A stretch of 64,000 bases of DNA from Anarhynchus alexandrinus (Eukaryota; Chordata; Aves; Charadriiformes; Charadriidae). This document shows positions 1 through 13,600 of this stretch, piece after piece. The stretch covers positions 27,429-91,428 of the forward strand of contig VUYV01000599.1 in the NCBI GenBank assembly GCA_008711295.1, in the 5' to 3' direction. Position 1 is the stretch's first letter. Every line of letters starts with the position of its first letter. The notes beneath the pieces were generated by a model, which saw only the letters and a list, made by a program, of their open reading frames with translations, was not told the origin of the DNA and made no database searches. The translations under genes were made by a program, and so were the position numbers.

Positions 1-99
1 GAGGGGGGGAAAGGTCGGGATTTAGGGTACCCGCTGGGCTCTTAATAAAATCGAAGAAAAAAATCACCGAAAAATCACCCGAAACGGTGGAAAGAGCCA

Positions 100-620
100 G
101 AGCGGCCGCGGGAACGGAGCCGGGGTGGGGGGGAGGAAGGGATGGGGGAACCCCGGTGAATTTGGGGGGGATACCATGGGGGTAAAGTGTGGGGGGGAAG
201 GGGCGGTTGGCTTACCCGAGAGGGTCTCGATAGCCCGGATGGCCCAATTTTGGTCCGGGTAATCCACGAAGGCGTAACCCGACTTGAGTAGGACCTGCCC
301 GGCCAAAGGCAGCTGTTTCTCCCCAAAAAGCTGCTTGAGGTCTTCGGCGGTGGCGGCGGGGCTGAGGTTCCCGATGTACAGCTTGTTCATCCTCCGGCGC
401 TTCATGGGGAGCTCCCTCCCCCTCCCCCAGTACCACTACCACTNCCACCCGCTTCTGCCCCCAACCTCACTCCCGGCCCCGGTAGGAGCCTGTAACGGCG
501 GCGGGGCAGCGGGCGGAGCACAGCCCTGCCCGCCTTCCCCCCTCCCGCTTCCATCCTCCCCCTTCCCGGCGGAACGGGGAGCCCGGCCCCGGGGCCGCCC
601 CGTCGAGTGGCGGAGCTCGG
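100..620 (-). promoter_or_regulatory. CpG-rich 5' region of IGF2BP2
   Basis: GC-rich, CpG-rich sequence surrounds and precedes the IGF2BP2 start on the minus strand (to the right of 390), as expected for its promoter and 5' UTR. It contains a single unresolved base at 443. No TATA box is evident. The transcription start was not located. Confidence 0.6.
216..390 (-). CDS. IGF2BP2: IGF2BP2 first coding exon (partial gene)
   Basis: Insulin-like growth factor 2 mRNA-binding protein 2, a cytoplasmic RNA-binding protein that controls localisation, stability and translation of target mRNAs. Only the first coding exon is in the window; the gene continues off the left edge. The exon encodes 58 residues and one extra base. 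They begin [11 protein letters not shown] and contain the RNP2-type YIGNL strand and the stretch [19 protein letters not shown], which form the first part of RRM1. It ends at a good donor (G|GTAAG at 216/215), the phase expected for the family. The start used is the ATG at 388-390. An in-frame ATG at 403-405 would add MKRRR, and the mammalian second methionine codon is AGG here. IGF2BP1 and IGF2BP3 have similar RRM1s; the adjacent TRA2B in the same orientation, as at human 3q27, supports IGF2BP2. Confidence 0.93.
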
Positions 621-2888
621 GAGCAGGTGGAACCGCAAGGAGACCCCCCCGACCAGCCCCTGGGGATGGGGTTGGCACGTCCCCACCTCGGGGGGGGTGA
701 CACACAGTCTTCCCTCCCCCCTGGGAGAGGCAGCAGCTGCCCCCCAGGGTTCACAGCCCCTTTTGGGGTGGTTTTGGGGGGGTTCCCCTGTCTGCACCGC
801 CCCGACACCCTCCTGCCCTTCAGCCCAGTAACCCCCCCAGGGTCATCCCCTTTCGGTGGGACACACAGGAACACTGGGCACATCCTGCTCCCTCCTCCAC
901 TCGAGGAGAAACCACCTCAGGAAACAAGATTAAAAAAAAAAAAATAATCAATCAATAAATAAAAACCTGTATTAAATGTGTTTTTTGGGTGAGGGGGGAA
1001 GCGCAGTCGCACAAACCTGCCCCAACCGAGGTCTGATTTTGCCATCGTCACACACAAGCACATCATCTGAAAGGCTTCAAGAAATGGCAAGCGGGTGTTG
1101 TGACATCCCGGCACCGAGTTTTGCACGTTCTCAGCCTGGCAGTAGATGGCGGCGGTGGCGGCTTTTGGGGCACACAGCCCTCGGGGGGAGGGGGGTGGTG
1201 GCTCTGCTGAAGGATGTCCTCAAGCCACCAAGAGTTTAGCGTCACCACCGCCCAGGGCTGGATGCTGCAGGTGAAATGAGGATTTTTCCTTCTTTTTTCT
1301 TGAGAATACAAGCCCAAATCTTTACAGAAGCGTGTCGGGGCTGTCACCAGCAACTAAAATAAGGTGCAGAAGTAATACAGGCTGACAGGAGGGGACAAGT
1401 GTCCTTGGAGTGGAGCGTTGTGCCCTAGGGCCAGTTGTCCTTTCCTGGGGAAGAGTGGGGGGAGGATCAAGGGTGGTGATTGAATTCCCCAAATTTTAAG
1501 CTGCGCATGGGGGGACAACGAAAAGCCCCACTCCTCTCTGCCGCCTCCATCCCACCACCACTCTTTCCCTCCCCCGCCCCGGCAGACGGAGGTGCTGGAT
1601 GGAGTAGGAATAGCAGTTACAGGCGCTTGATGCCACGCGCGGAGCAAAAAATAGATGTGGCTGGACTGTGATGATGCAAAGGGCGAAGAATCTTTTCTCC
1701 TCCAATTTCTTCGCCCTTTGCTTTGGGCGCAGCTCCTGCCGAGGCTGCCGTCGGGCAGTGGGACTGGGTGCTCTTCCATCCCCAGCACCTTTTTTTTTGG
1801 GTGCTTTTTAGGCTGAAATGTGTCGATTATGGCCTTTTCTGAAAAAAGCTTACCCTCCTTCAAGGCGTTAATTCCTCCCCAGCGAGGAGCTATCACCAGT
1901 AATGGGGCAAAGAGGTGCCGGTCCATCCCATGAGGTCACTGCCACTGGGATGTGGCAGGAGGAACCCAAAGTTTCTGGAGTAATTAGCACCCACAGGTTG
2001 CAATATTCATTTATGAGTCATTGCTTGGTCTTCAGCAGGAGTTGAAGGTACCATAGGAAGTCTCCTGCCTGATCTCATCTCTCCCACTCCTGATTTTTGG
2101 CTCTGCAGAATGAGCTCAGCAACCTTCTTCAGATGTTTCCCCAACCCTATGGAGGTGGCACTCTCTTTCCCAGAGTTTTGGTGGACTGCTCTCGGTCCAG
2201 ATGAGATGGTCATGGGAAGTACGTGCTTCGAGGAGGAAGACTTAAGAGCACTGGTACAAAATAGCTGGCAAGGCTGCAACCATCCAGGGAAAGCTCAGGA
2301 AAAACAATCCCAAAGGTGGATCCAGAAGAAAAGTCAGGTCCTCTTCTGCAGGCAGCCCTGCAGATGGGATGTGCAGCGAGGTCATTCCTCTCTGGAAAGA
2401 GATATTGATACGAAACAAATCTTTGAGGCAGCCAGACTGATGAAAAGAGCAAAAGGACATGAGAGCAAGGGGAGGTTGAGGGAGGGTTTGTTTAGTCTGG
2501 ATGATGAGAAGATAAGGGGCCTGTATGTATGAGGGGCTGCATGGAAAAAACAGGAAAAAATAGGAAAGAAACACATCAGTGTCTGGTGGATCAGAACACA
2601 GGAAGAGGAGGAGGTGCTGCCAGTCCTTGGCCGGAGGTTGGACAGACAACTGGGACCACTACATCCACCCCGAGACATTCCAGAGTTCCTTCCAAGCTCA
2701 GGATCAATGGTTGGGTTGGCCCACAACTCTTTTTTCTCCCCAGCCTTTGGTGAGCCTGGCCCCCGGCAGGCAGGTTGACAACCATCAGGTTTCAAGACCT
2801 TTTTCTGATGGACTGTTCTTACAGGGACCTGCGCTCAGGGTTGGGCTCCTGTTAACAGGACCCCTGTTGAGATCCCTCCTTGGATCAT

Positions 2889-2966
2889 CCATCTCCAGAG
2901 GTTGTTGGGAACGGGAAGGTGGGTCTTCCATCCCCAGAGGGTGCTGGGAATGGGGAGGTGGGTCCT
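2889..2966. repeat. 39-bp tandem duplication
   Basis: Two imperfect copies with a 39-bp period, at 2889-2927 and 2928-2966. Each begins CCATCtCCAGAGG or its variant and ends GGTGGGTC. It is a local duplication with no match to a known element. Confidence 0.7.
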
Positions 2967-3488
2967 GCCTTGAGCCAGCGGGAAGGAGACAGTGAAGCCA
3001 TCACATTTCCATCAGCAGAGGGGCTCAAGAGGTTGTGGCATGCTTTGGCAAGGGTGGGCAGCAAGCTGGACCTCGGGATGATCCCAAGGGAGATGTCCTC
3101 CAGGAGCCATCTCCCACCGTCACCAGGCATGAGGGGAACACTGGAGGTGGCTGGAGGGGAGGCGAAAGCATTGGTGGTGAAACATAACATCTGGCTGTGG
3201 TTCTGCCAAGCAGGCAAGAAAGTGCCGAGGTGACTTCGTGTGCCACAATGCACTGCCAGGAGGGACTGGTGGAGTGGCTCTTGCCGTGGGCGAGGGACGA
3301 GGCGCCACGAGACCAGAGATCTGGAATTTAAGTCTAATACAATGTTGATGAACTTTCTGGAAAGCGGCTTTCTGGAGGGGAGGGAAGAGCATCGCAGAAC
3401 CAGCTGCAGTTGGCAGTGCCGAGGCAGCCCACCTCGGGAAGGTGAGATTACCCAGCACGAACAGCTCAGCCGAGAAAAAGAAGTCAGG

Positions 3489-3512
3489 ATTTGGTGGGAA
3501 AGCCCACCAAAT
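3489..3512. repeat. Perfect 10-bp hairpin
   Basis: ATTTGGTGGG at 3489-3498, a four-base loop AAAG, then the exact complement CCCACCAAAT at 3503-3512. The left arm is copied again as a direct repeat just downstream (CAGGATTTGGTGG at 3486 and 3515). No gene context was found, so a role is unknown. Confidence 0.8.
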
Positions 3513-6500
3513 TCAGGATTTGGTGGTTCTTCTGTAATTTGCAAGCCACGAGGGAATGGTTTTGCTCACTGCTTGCTTGGAGACGAGTGGAAATCTTAAT
3601 ACAAACAGAATTTTGGAAGCTTTCAGGTCATCAGCCCTTAAAACTTGGGAAGGTAACTAGCATGGTCAGGTAGTTGAATTCATAACTGGCTCTCCATTAA
3701 TTACACCTGTACAGGGGCTGAGCACAACTGAAAAAAATAACTCGTAAAGTTTTTAACAGTGGGAACAATGGACGGAGACCATCAGTAGCGATGTGCTAAC
3801 AGCTCCTTCCCAACAGGTTCAACATTTTGCTTGCTCGGGTAGGGATGTCTCAGAGGACCAAGGTGACCAAGCGCAGGCCAGGTGCCAGAGATGGACATCC
3901 AAGTGAGCCCTATGGAGCCATATCCATCAGTAAAAAAGAAAAATAAATAAAAAAAAAATCAGCTCCTGTTGGCTCCGAAAGCAGCTCTGTTGGGGCGGGA
4001 GTGCTTGTGTTTCATGCCATTGATTTGCTGGGACTGAAACAGGAACCACGAAATAAATTGCTCAAACCCAAGCTCAGGAGCTGCTGGGGGAAAACCTGAA
4101 TTTCAGGAACTCGGGAGGCTCAGCAGAGAGGTGGGAAGCGGCTGTGCCGCTTGTGCCAGGGGTGCCAGGAGTCGCAGCCCTGCACTCTCCGTTCCCTTCA
4201 GTGCCGCACTGGCCCCAGATGCTCTTAAATCCCAGTTTCAAGTTAATTTGTATTTGTAAGCCACCTTTAATAATGTTTTTTTTTCTGAATATACCAAAAC
4301 CACAGCTACCCCTGATGGTATCAACCCTCCCTTCCAGCTATGCCACCCTCCTTGGGGACCGTGCAGGGACTGGAGCATCTCTCACGCCGGGAGAGGCACA
4401 AACCTACCGGGAGGAAACTCCACCTGCACGCGGTGGGGAAGAGACCAGCAGCACAACAGCACAAACATCGCCCGGTTTCCTTTCCCCCCCACTGCCACAT
4501 GCTTTTAAAGCGTTTTTTGGTTTTTTTTGGTTTTTTTTTAATATTTATCTTTCTCCTGACAGGAAAACAAGTCAGCAAAGGGCAGGGCCTTCCACATCCA
4601 CCCCAGCAGATGTTGCTTTCGCAGCCATGGCAGCAGAGGATGCTCCCCTGCTGCATTGGGGGGGGATTTCAGGGTACTGAACCCCTCCCCTGTGATGGAT
4701 TTCTACATTAACATGCTGGCAGAGCATCCAGCAGTGATTCAGATCATCGCATACCACAGCAATCCGTCACTCCTGTGGTAACAGGGCAACATGACACACG
4801 CCGGGGTGGGGGGGAGCATCCGACCAGGGGCTCTTGCTGGGCCGCAGAGCGGGTTGGAGTGATTCAGCAGCAGGAAACACCCAGACAAAAAAGAGACTCT
4901 CCCCCACTGTAAGGCAGCGCCGACGCTTTCCCAAATCGTAGAGACAGCTTTAAGGTGGATCTTAGGGTGCTGCCTCCCACCGACACAACCCCCCCGTCTC
5001 CTTTTGTACCCTTTGCAGAGGAAAAGCGCACTCTCACCCACAGGTCTCAGCCTTACCACAAGTACCAGGTACCAGCATGCGGGGAAGGGGGTGGGAGGAT
5101 GCTCTTCTGGCAGCAAGAGCACCATCAGATGAACTCAGCTGCCAGGAACCGCACCAGGAGTTGCGAAATCCTGCTTTTGCTAAAACATAAAGACGCTTAC
5201 GGAATGAACACTCGTTCTCGACTCCGCACTTTGTCAACCCCTGCTGAGTGACTCAAAGGAAGCCCAAGACCATGACTAAGAAAACGTGGTCAAAAGAACA
5301 ACGAGATCGTCAGCTCTGCCGTCCCCACGAACAGTGGCCCCAGAACGTTCACACCACGCGCGGGGATTGGGGATGCTCAGTCTTTCCTCAGTCTCTCGCT
5401 TTGTGCCACTGCATGTAATTTGCCAAACCTGCTCCCGTGAGCAAAAAGGAAATGCATTTTCTTCCCTTCATCAGTAGAGAACATAATTTTTTGAGTCCAG
5501 AAATGAGCGTACCAGTATTTCTACACTGAAAAAAGAATACACTCTCACCATGAACCAATGCGTAAAAGTTCAATGCATCTCTCCTCCAACCTAATATTAA
5601 AAAATAATTAGATCGTAGATTTAACTGCATAATTTACTAGGCCGTATGACACAGACTATGTAGCGTTTACCCCAGAACGTTTAAATCAGATAAATAACTT
5701 GATAGCTGAAAACCAAAACAAATGATTCTGTGCCGATTTTAAAAACGAGGAATGAACTCCAGCAGCACTTAATGAAGAGCATTAAGCACAGTTCAGCCTT
5801 CATGGGACAGCAAATAACTGGTTGCCCCTGAAAGAAATGGGATGTAGTTCAAGAGTTTGCCAGCGCTTGCCCTGAGATTACCTCTGTTTTCTTGTTAGGC
5901 TGACAGGACTATTTCTGCAGTTCCCAATAAATGAGAATTTGGGGGTAAAACAGGCTTACCACTTAAATCCCAAGCTATGGTGGCTCTGGTGGCACATCTC
6001 TTAATAGCCTAGTGCCAGCACAGCAGCTCATAAAGTCTCTAACGAAAGGGATGGCTCCTGATCATTCACCCTCCACTGCAAGCTCTTGGAAGTGGCTGTA
6101 GGAAAACCTTCAGCTCAGTAGGACTTCAGAGAACCAAAGCAGGACAAGCATGAGATGGTGCTCAGAAAGAAAAAACAGCATTATGGTACCACATAAACCC
6201 ACAGCTCCCCAGCCTGTGAAACACTGCGTGTTATCCTGCTTCTTCCTTCCACCCCCCCTCTCCCCCCAAAAGAACATACAGCAGAATCAGAAATTATTCA
6301 AGTTAAGAGTAAAGATTACTGAGAACCTCCATACAAAGATGTAACTAGATCTGAAAACCACAGTAAGATGAGAGATGATGGAGGAGAAGTGGCACAGAAA
6401 TGCGTAAAGAGCAGTTGTCTGTCCTGCTCCCACCCAGGAACGGAGGAAAAAAATCATCACATAAAGGTCAACAGGGTCTTGTAACTGCTCTTAGTCCATG

Positions 6501-6867
6501 AAAGAGATGTGGAAATTGCTGTACAGGGAAAAAAAGCTAGAGGAACTTGTGTTCAAAAGCCGAGAGAACAGCGGCAGGTGTAGCCTAGCATCTCACCGCT
6601 TGTTTTCTAGGTCCTCCATGCTCCGTCACCATTGGAGCTGGGGCACGAGGCCGAGGGAGGTTCTAGGCTGACAAAAGCATTGTCGAATCATGCAGAGAAT
6701 TTTCCTCTAAGTGTATGAAGTTCACGAATCCGAGCAGGCAAAATGGTACTGTACTGGTAGGAAAGCAGCGTTTGAGAGTTATATTGCATTTTAGCCGTGT
6801 ATGCAGATAAAGATGTAATCTTTAAAAGAAATGACAATCATCAGCTAAGAAATAAGAAAACTCAAAG

Positions 6868-6901
6868 CAGTCTAAACATTATTTCAGTCTAAACATTATT
6901 T
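6868..6901. repeat. 17-bp perfect tandem duplication
   Basis: CAGTCTAAACATTATTT occurs twice back to back (6868-6884 and 6885-6901), without mismatch. It lies in the AT-rich stretch downstream of TRA2B and may be within its 3' UTR. Confidence 0.85.
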
Positions 6902-7682
6902 CACTGCCTTCTCTAAGCGTATGGTTACCTACGTCCACACAAGCCCTCTCCTTATTTAAAGGTCGACATGTTACAGACGATAATCTGCCAACAGCTCACC
7001 CACCTCAAAGCTCATCAGCATTATTGAGAGTTTACTGCCAGTCTTGCTCCACGCATAAGGTGCTGCTCAATGAGGTTTCTTTCTCCTGCCTCTGTACAAT
7101 GTGCACACCAACTTCTCTATGCACTGGGTTTACACACCTGAAGGTGTTACCTTTAGAGGACAACTACCCAGCAACACAGAATTAGGATTAATTTTACTTC
7201 TGGGCTTTAAACATTATGCCAGAATACATCGCACGAGTGTTGTAGTCTCTTTTCAACCCGTAACTTATACTCGGCAAAAGTAAGTAGGAAGAGAAAAAAC
7301 AAACTTTTTTTTTTTTTTTTACTTTTTGAAAGCATTTTACACAGGTTTTGATCTTCAGAATACCTCGGAATCAGTAGAAAAAAACTGAACAGTTTGTCTT
7401 TACAATAGAAACCTTTCAGGAGTCAAAATTGGAGACTAAAAAAATACATGCAAAACATACTCCTTTCCAAACACAGCTTGAAACAAAGCACCAAACTACA
7501 CAAATACGCAGAATGAAACAGCATTTAACATCACAGAAGTAGTCTTCATAAAAGGTGTAAAAGTCACCTATTCACTAGGCACTGTTCACTTGTTTAAACA
7601 GAAGAGACAATAAAAATATTGTCCACAAACTTGCAGTTTCAACTCAAAGGCTGTAGCTAGGAATTCCTCTATGTGTCATGCT

Positions 7683-10600
7683 TCAATAGCGACCTGAAAG
7701 AAAAAAAAAAACCAAAACAATATACACACTATTAGACTTCCAAGGATTGCCAGATTTTGATGAGTTCTGTCTAAATTCACTGCTGCCCCTCAACTCCGTA
7801 TCGAATTCGAGAGCCTTATGCCTCATCTCTGACGAAGACCAGCAGTCAGTACAACTCTGCCAGTGCAGAAAACTCCCAATTCCTGTCACGTGCCCGGCAC
7901 TGCCGTTTCAGCGCACAAGGAGAATTCGCAGTGTGACTGTTCCCTGCCTCTCAGTAAAAGCGGTTACACTTGTTTTCATTCTGACACAAAGGGTAAACAC
8001 GAGAACACAACCTATTCATTCACTCTGTTACAAAGGGAATATGCCAGGAATGCTATTGTGGTTTACTAACTGGCTGCCATCAAAATGCAGCTTTATTTTC
8101 CATGCAAATAAGTATGGAAAAAAAAAAAAAAGCACTATTTGGACCTCAGATGAAATTAACTTCCTCTTTAGCAAGTTACATTGGGAAATACAGTTTCAAG
8201 TATTAGAAGGTGCGAGGCTTGGCAATTCAGCCTCGCTGTCCTAGAGGTACACAAACTGCCGGCATACTACAAACTTCTGTTTTCAAAGAGTTTCGGAGAA
8301 AGAAATAGTACCTCCAACTTGTTTTTGGTGGTTTTTTTTGTGTTTGTTTGTTTTTTTTAAAGTGGTATTACCTAGTTTACTTTTTTTGCAAACTAAATAT
8401 TTGCTCTGTCCTCAAGGTTACCAGTTTCTCAGTGAAACATTAAAAGGAACTGTGGTTAAAAAAAAAAAAATAACCACAGTGAAGTTGAATAGTCTTCATG
8501 GACGCAAAACCTCAAAGGAAGAAGTTTAGGCAAAGTGGAAATTTGCTTTTGATATGCGAGCTCTACAGCTACTTACGAGGTGAATAGGATCGAGATCTGG
8601 ATCGAGATCTGTAGCCCCCTCGGCTGTAATACGGGGATGGCGATCTCCTCCTGTGAAAGAGGGCAACAGAAACAATTCCTTCGTTAAAGCCCGTGGCAGA
8701 TGAGTGGCAGCAGCTTTACATGGATACCTCTAACCCGATCAAGCAGTGTAGAGAAGAGCATGCTCGGGAAAGCTAACGAGCACATAAATAGCTGATCACC
8801 GTTTCTACCAGCTAACAAAGCAAAGATTTGAATTGCCTTAATACTCTTTTTATTACCGGGTCAGAGTAATATTATTTTGGACTAATAAAAGAAGTATAAG
8901 CTCTCTTGCATTCACGATTTGACTGCCTGCAGCTTCAGTGTTTCAAGCCAAGAGCATCCCAAACAAGCAGTGTAAGCCAAATCACACACCTTCACTTTGA
9001 ATCTAAATTATTTGTTCTGAGGTGAAGCGTTGATTTGAGTAGCAGTCACTGCTACAACCATCCCCACCCCCAACCCCCTCCAACCCAGTCACTCCCAAGT
9101 TTTGCGTTTCCTTGCCTAATTCCACTAATCTCCCAATAAAAAAAATCCCCAAACATTCAGGACACTGACTTCTTGGCATATATCCTGTCCCTATACTGAC
9201 CTCACCCCTGTCCATTGCAATAAGGGAACTTTAGAAATTAACTGCACTGCTCACTAAAGAGCTGCAAGTGCTCAGCATCCACCCAGCTTCTGTTAATGTG
9301 TTTAAAGATATCCTAGACACGATTCAGAGAATATTAAAAAAAAAAAATCTCCTGTAAGATTATTTTCCCTGTTGACCAGACAGTGAGAGCTTTCCTATCA
9401 TACCTGTAAAACTGATCCCTGTCTTGAACAGCTCTCCATCCTCCTCCACCGCCGCCACCACCTCCTCTGTGAATACAAAAGCAGAATGACATTTGAAAAT
9501 TTAAAAAAAACCCAAAAAGTTCACTGTACAAGCAAAAAGCATCATCAAGCCAGGATGTGAAGACAAGTGGTTCCTACGCTGGATAATGTTCAATTACTTC
9601 ATTACCTTCATTTTTATTCCTGGAATGAGCTGGCTAGACTTGGTGTCAAGGAGCAGTTAAAGAGGACTCACGTTCCAGCTGACCAATATTGGATTTTACA
9701 ATATCATACGCTCCAACAAGAAGCATTTTAAGATCGGTACACAGCCTTTGCTTCTAAGACTATTTCTATTCTCAGATGCTTACCTACCTAAGACAATCAA
9801 CTTTATATTTTTTTCTTTTTAAGTAGCAAGATCAATTCCCTGTCTTGAGAAAAAAGCGGATTCCAAGGTGGAGGCAGGGAGAAAATCCCACTCTCTTACA
9901 TTTTAACACTTCACAATCATGTTTAAACAAGGGCATTTAAGAACTGAGGTACAACTTCTTATATAGAAGCTGCCTAGAACTGAAACAATACCTTACAGTA
10001 TTTAACAATATTAAGTGGTTGGGCCAGTACCTCCGCAGATTTAGATACAGTAAAGCATTACCAGGAGGAGACTCAATCAAAGTTTGGATTTTGGAACAGT
10101 CGCTGCCACAGATGTCTCGCAGCAGCTCAAAAAGGCTGTAAATCATATGAAGAAAGAACATCTGAACAAAGAACCTCCAAACACCACACCACACTTTCAA
10201 TCAGCAGGCCTCCTTTATTTATTTATTTATTTATAAAAGTCTTCTCCCTTTGGTAGATAGCCACTGTGCAAGCTGGGTTGTTTTTTTGTTTGTTTGTTTT
10301 TTAAGGTCATTCTTCACTTTACAGATACTTTCCCAGCCAAGATTAAGCATCCCACAGCAATGAGGAGAGATCAAAGTTTTAATGTGACAATTTCCATTTG
10401 AAATTGCACTTCCCTTAAGGCTTCACTGCACAGAGGGCAAGGACAGTAAAGTAACTGTTAGCAATTGATTTTCTAGGGTGGAGTACTACTATGCAATGCT
10501 CTACTGCTTTTTTAACAGTTCTAACTTTCCCTTCCCCAAGGAAGGGCTCACAGCATACACAACACGATTCTTCTCTCACCCTCAAACGACCAGTATCTGC

Positions 10601-13600
10601 AGGATGAGAAAGTAGGTATCTAACCTGGGCAGACCAGGGTATTTTTAAAGTAGCCACACACAAACCATTTGTGTGCTAGCACACACCCAGAACTGACATA
10701 ATTACAACTTCTGATAACGATTTTACAAACATCTGAGCCACTATTCACTATCAGGAATGAAAAAGGTAACACTTCAAGCACTAAAGACTTAAGGTCATAC
10801 TGTGATCTAAACAAGCAGTAAGTTGCATTTTAAGAACATGCAAGCAACAAACAGATTTCAAGGACAACCAGTGCACCCTGACTGACCCTTGACGAAAGAA
10901 TAAGGAAATCTGTACTCTGAAGAAATGCAAGAAGACAGACCAATGGTGGAAAACTCTTACCAAACACTGCATTTGACCCACATCTTTTGCTGCTCTTAGG
11001 TGCCTTTGCCATTTTGTTTACATCAGAACTCCAACGGAAAGTGGGAGAAGCAAGCTAGAAGCACCACTTAACAGACTGCTTAGCAGGCTATGTTGCAAGC
11101 CTTTTCTGTTCCCCAACACTCTGGCAAGCTGCTTCAGTTAATTTACCCACTAGATTTCAGTTAATAGCCTTGTCTCACTTGATGTTCTAAAGGTAATGTT
11201 AACTATCTCAAGTAAGTTTTTGTACCTTGTGCTCCAAACCAAACTGGAAGTTTGGACAAAAAGCCATCTACCTTACATGAAAGCCTACATACAAGTGCTG
11301 GCAAAGCGAAGGCCAATGCATCTTCGCTCTTGTATGCCCAGTATCAACTTCAGATTTTAGCTGCTACAGTTCTCCAAAACCATTCAAAGCCCCCGATGTT
11401 TCAAGAAAACGGACTGCCAAGAGGCAGAAGTACCCTAATGACTGCTTCCCAGAAACATGAGCAGAACACTTCTGAAAACGTGTTCACTGCGATGATGTGG
11501 AGCACCACAGCAGCATTTAAGCGCTGTAGAAGCAAGGCACCTGATTTAAGTGACAACAGCAAGGCAGGGAGGGGAGAAACAGATTGGAACCAATGCCAAC
11601 AGCCCAGGAAGGAAAAAAAAAGTGGCTGAAAGTAGTAGGAGAGGAAGGAGGAGACAGCTGCCCCCGGTAACTGACAGTGACCATACAGCTATCAATGTAA
11701 GTATCAAGATGGCATTTTCTTCTACACCTAGAAAGCAACAGAAGATTCCACTGAAAGCTAAGATCTTGGAGTTTATCATTTCCTTTGTCTTTAAGCCATA
11801 ATGTGATAATACAATTTGAATTCATCTATTTCCATGAATACACGGTTGCCATTGGGGAACAATCACCGATCCACCCATTGCTGATGCATTTAAGCTTTGC
11901 AAACCACTTCAGAAATACTACTATAGAATCCTGCAACTACAGGAACTTTTGGTAGTTGCAGACAGGGAAAAAAAAAAACCAAACAAACGAACTCTTATCT
12001 TTGTGTCCAACTTAATAGCATCCCAGAAATTGTGAGGATTTCACAGGGGTTAAGCCTTGTCAGCAGTCTTAATGGAAAATGTAGAAGACAAACTTGCTCT
12101 GTCACCAAAACCAATTACATACCATGTTTTCAACTGATTTTGTATCACCTTTACCAGCCCTCTGACAATGTATCTTGCCACCTGAATATTCACCTCTTTC
12201 AGTTAACTACCAGGCTGTCGAACACAGAGGTTTAGACTGAAGACAGACAGAAATAGGTGTGAGTCTTAAGTAGAACACACACATCCAACCCAACAGAGTA
12301 AGTTTAAGAAACTTTTTTATGCAAATATCCAATACAGAACACGTTATGTACCAATCCCCAATTCCTTACTTTTGGCAACATTTGGGGTACCATAATTATT
12401 ATTAGGGGATACTGGTGACCACTGAAATTTCTCAATTTTTGTCCACTACACTACGCTGAAAATGTAAGTTGGCACTGTAATACCAACTCAAATATTAGAT
12501 CTGTACCTCTATTCCCACCATTTCAATGCTAACAGATGAACCAACAAAAGATTCTTTTAAAATGAGAGTACAGAGAACAGACTTTATTTTTCAAAACTTG
12601 ATGCAGATTAAAAAAACCCCCAAACCATTATGGACTAACTCATGCCACAGGTTAAACATCATGAATTATTTCTCAATCTGACCAATCTGATTTGTACTGA
12701 GCAGTCATTTTGGTAAAGATTTCATAGTAAGATTCCAGAATGAACTATTTTGGCATACATATGTAGGACAAACTGCGTAATACTTAGATAGGTAGAAATG
12801 TGGATGAGAAAGCACAGTTTAAAAAACAGCTGGATATTACAAATATTAACTCACCTGTATGATCTGCTGTAATAGTCACGATCATCATACCCTCTATCAT
12901 ACCCTCTGTCATAATAATCTCGTCGTCGTGAGCTGCCACTACAAGCAGTGAAAAAGAATTACATTTAATAAAATATAAAACATTAATATTGTTTGCAGTG
13001 CTTTTCAGTAGGCGTACAGTCAGTCAAGTACACACCATTTTAACTGAGTTGCATTACCTTGCGTCCTCACAATTGAAATGATTGTGAGCACTCCTACTTT
13101 TATCAGTGCAGGTGGGAATAGAACTACTTAAATAACTGCTTTTTAAAATGCTTGAACTTTTAAGACAACTACTTTCCTCCTTGGTGTGAAACCTCTTAAC
13201 CTTTTGGTATTACAGGCACATGAGAAATTCCATTCTGTGACACTTTTCATTCACTTCTAACTCTTGGAAAGCTCCTTTTGGAAGAACTCTCCCATTAAAA
13301 AAAAAATATATAAAATAACCCGCAGTCTCAACACAACACCAACTACATAACCAGTAGCTTAGCTGAAAGTCTTGGGAAAACAATTGGGAAATTACTTGGG
13401 AAAACAATTTATATTCTTGGCAATTTTAAGTCAAAAGTGTACTCTGTGAATCAGGCAAACTGTGCCACACAGCTGCTCAACCGGTATTTGTTAATTCACT
13501 CTTGAAAACTTGAGCTTGCAAAAGACATTAGTATTTGAAGGTACACAGGACAACAACTTAAAATAACTTAGAAGTTGTCAAAAAAAAAATCTTACTGTAG

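Larger units (their letters stand above)
620..7682. other. Spacer between IGF2BP2 and TRA2B, including the TRA2B 3' UTR
   Basis: No exon of a known protein was recognised. The left part, to about 5.4 kb, is GC-moderate with C- and G-runs and an A-rich patch at 927-965. From about 5.4 to 7.7 kb composition shifts to AT-rich, like the TRA2B introns, and part of this must be the TRA2B 3' UTR read right to left. No canonical AATAAA was found on the minus strand close to the stop, so the 3' end is left open. Small local repeats at 2889, 3489 and 6868 are listed separately. Open frames such as 2110-2532 resemble nothing known to me. Confidence 0.5.

Noticed and set aside
2110..2532. 140-codon plus-strand open frame
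   Set aside because: There is no recognisable motif, no splice partner, and no promoter-like sequence in front. It may be chance.
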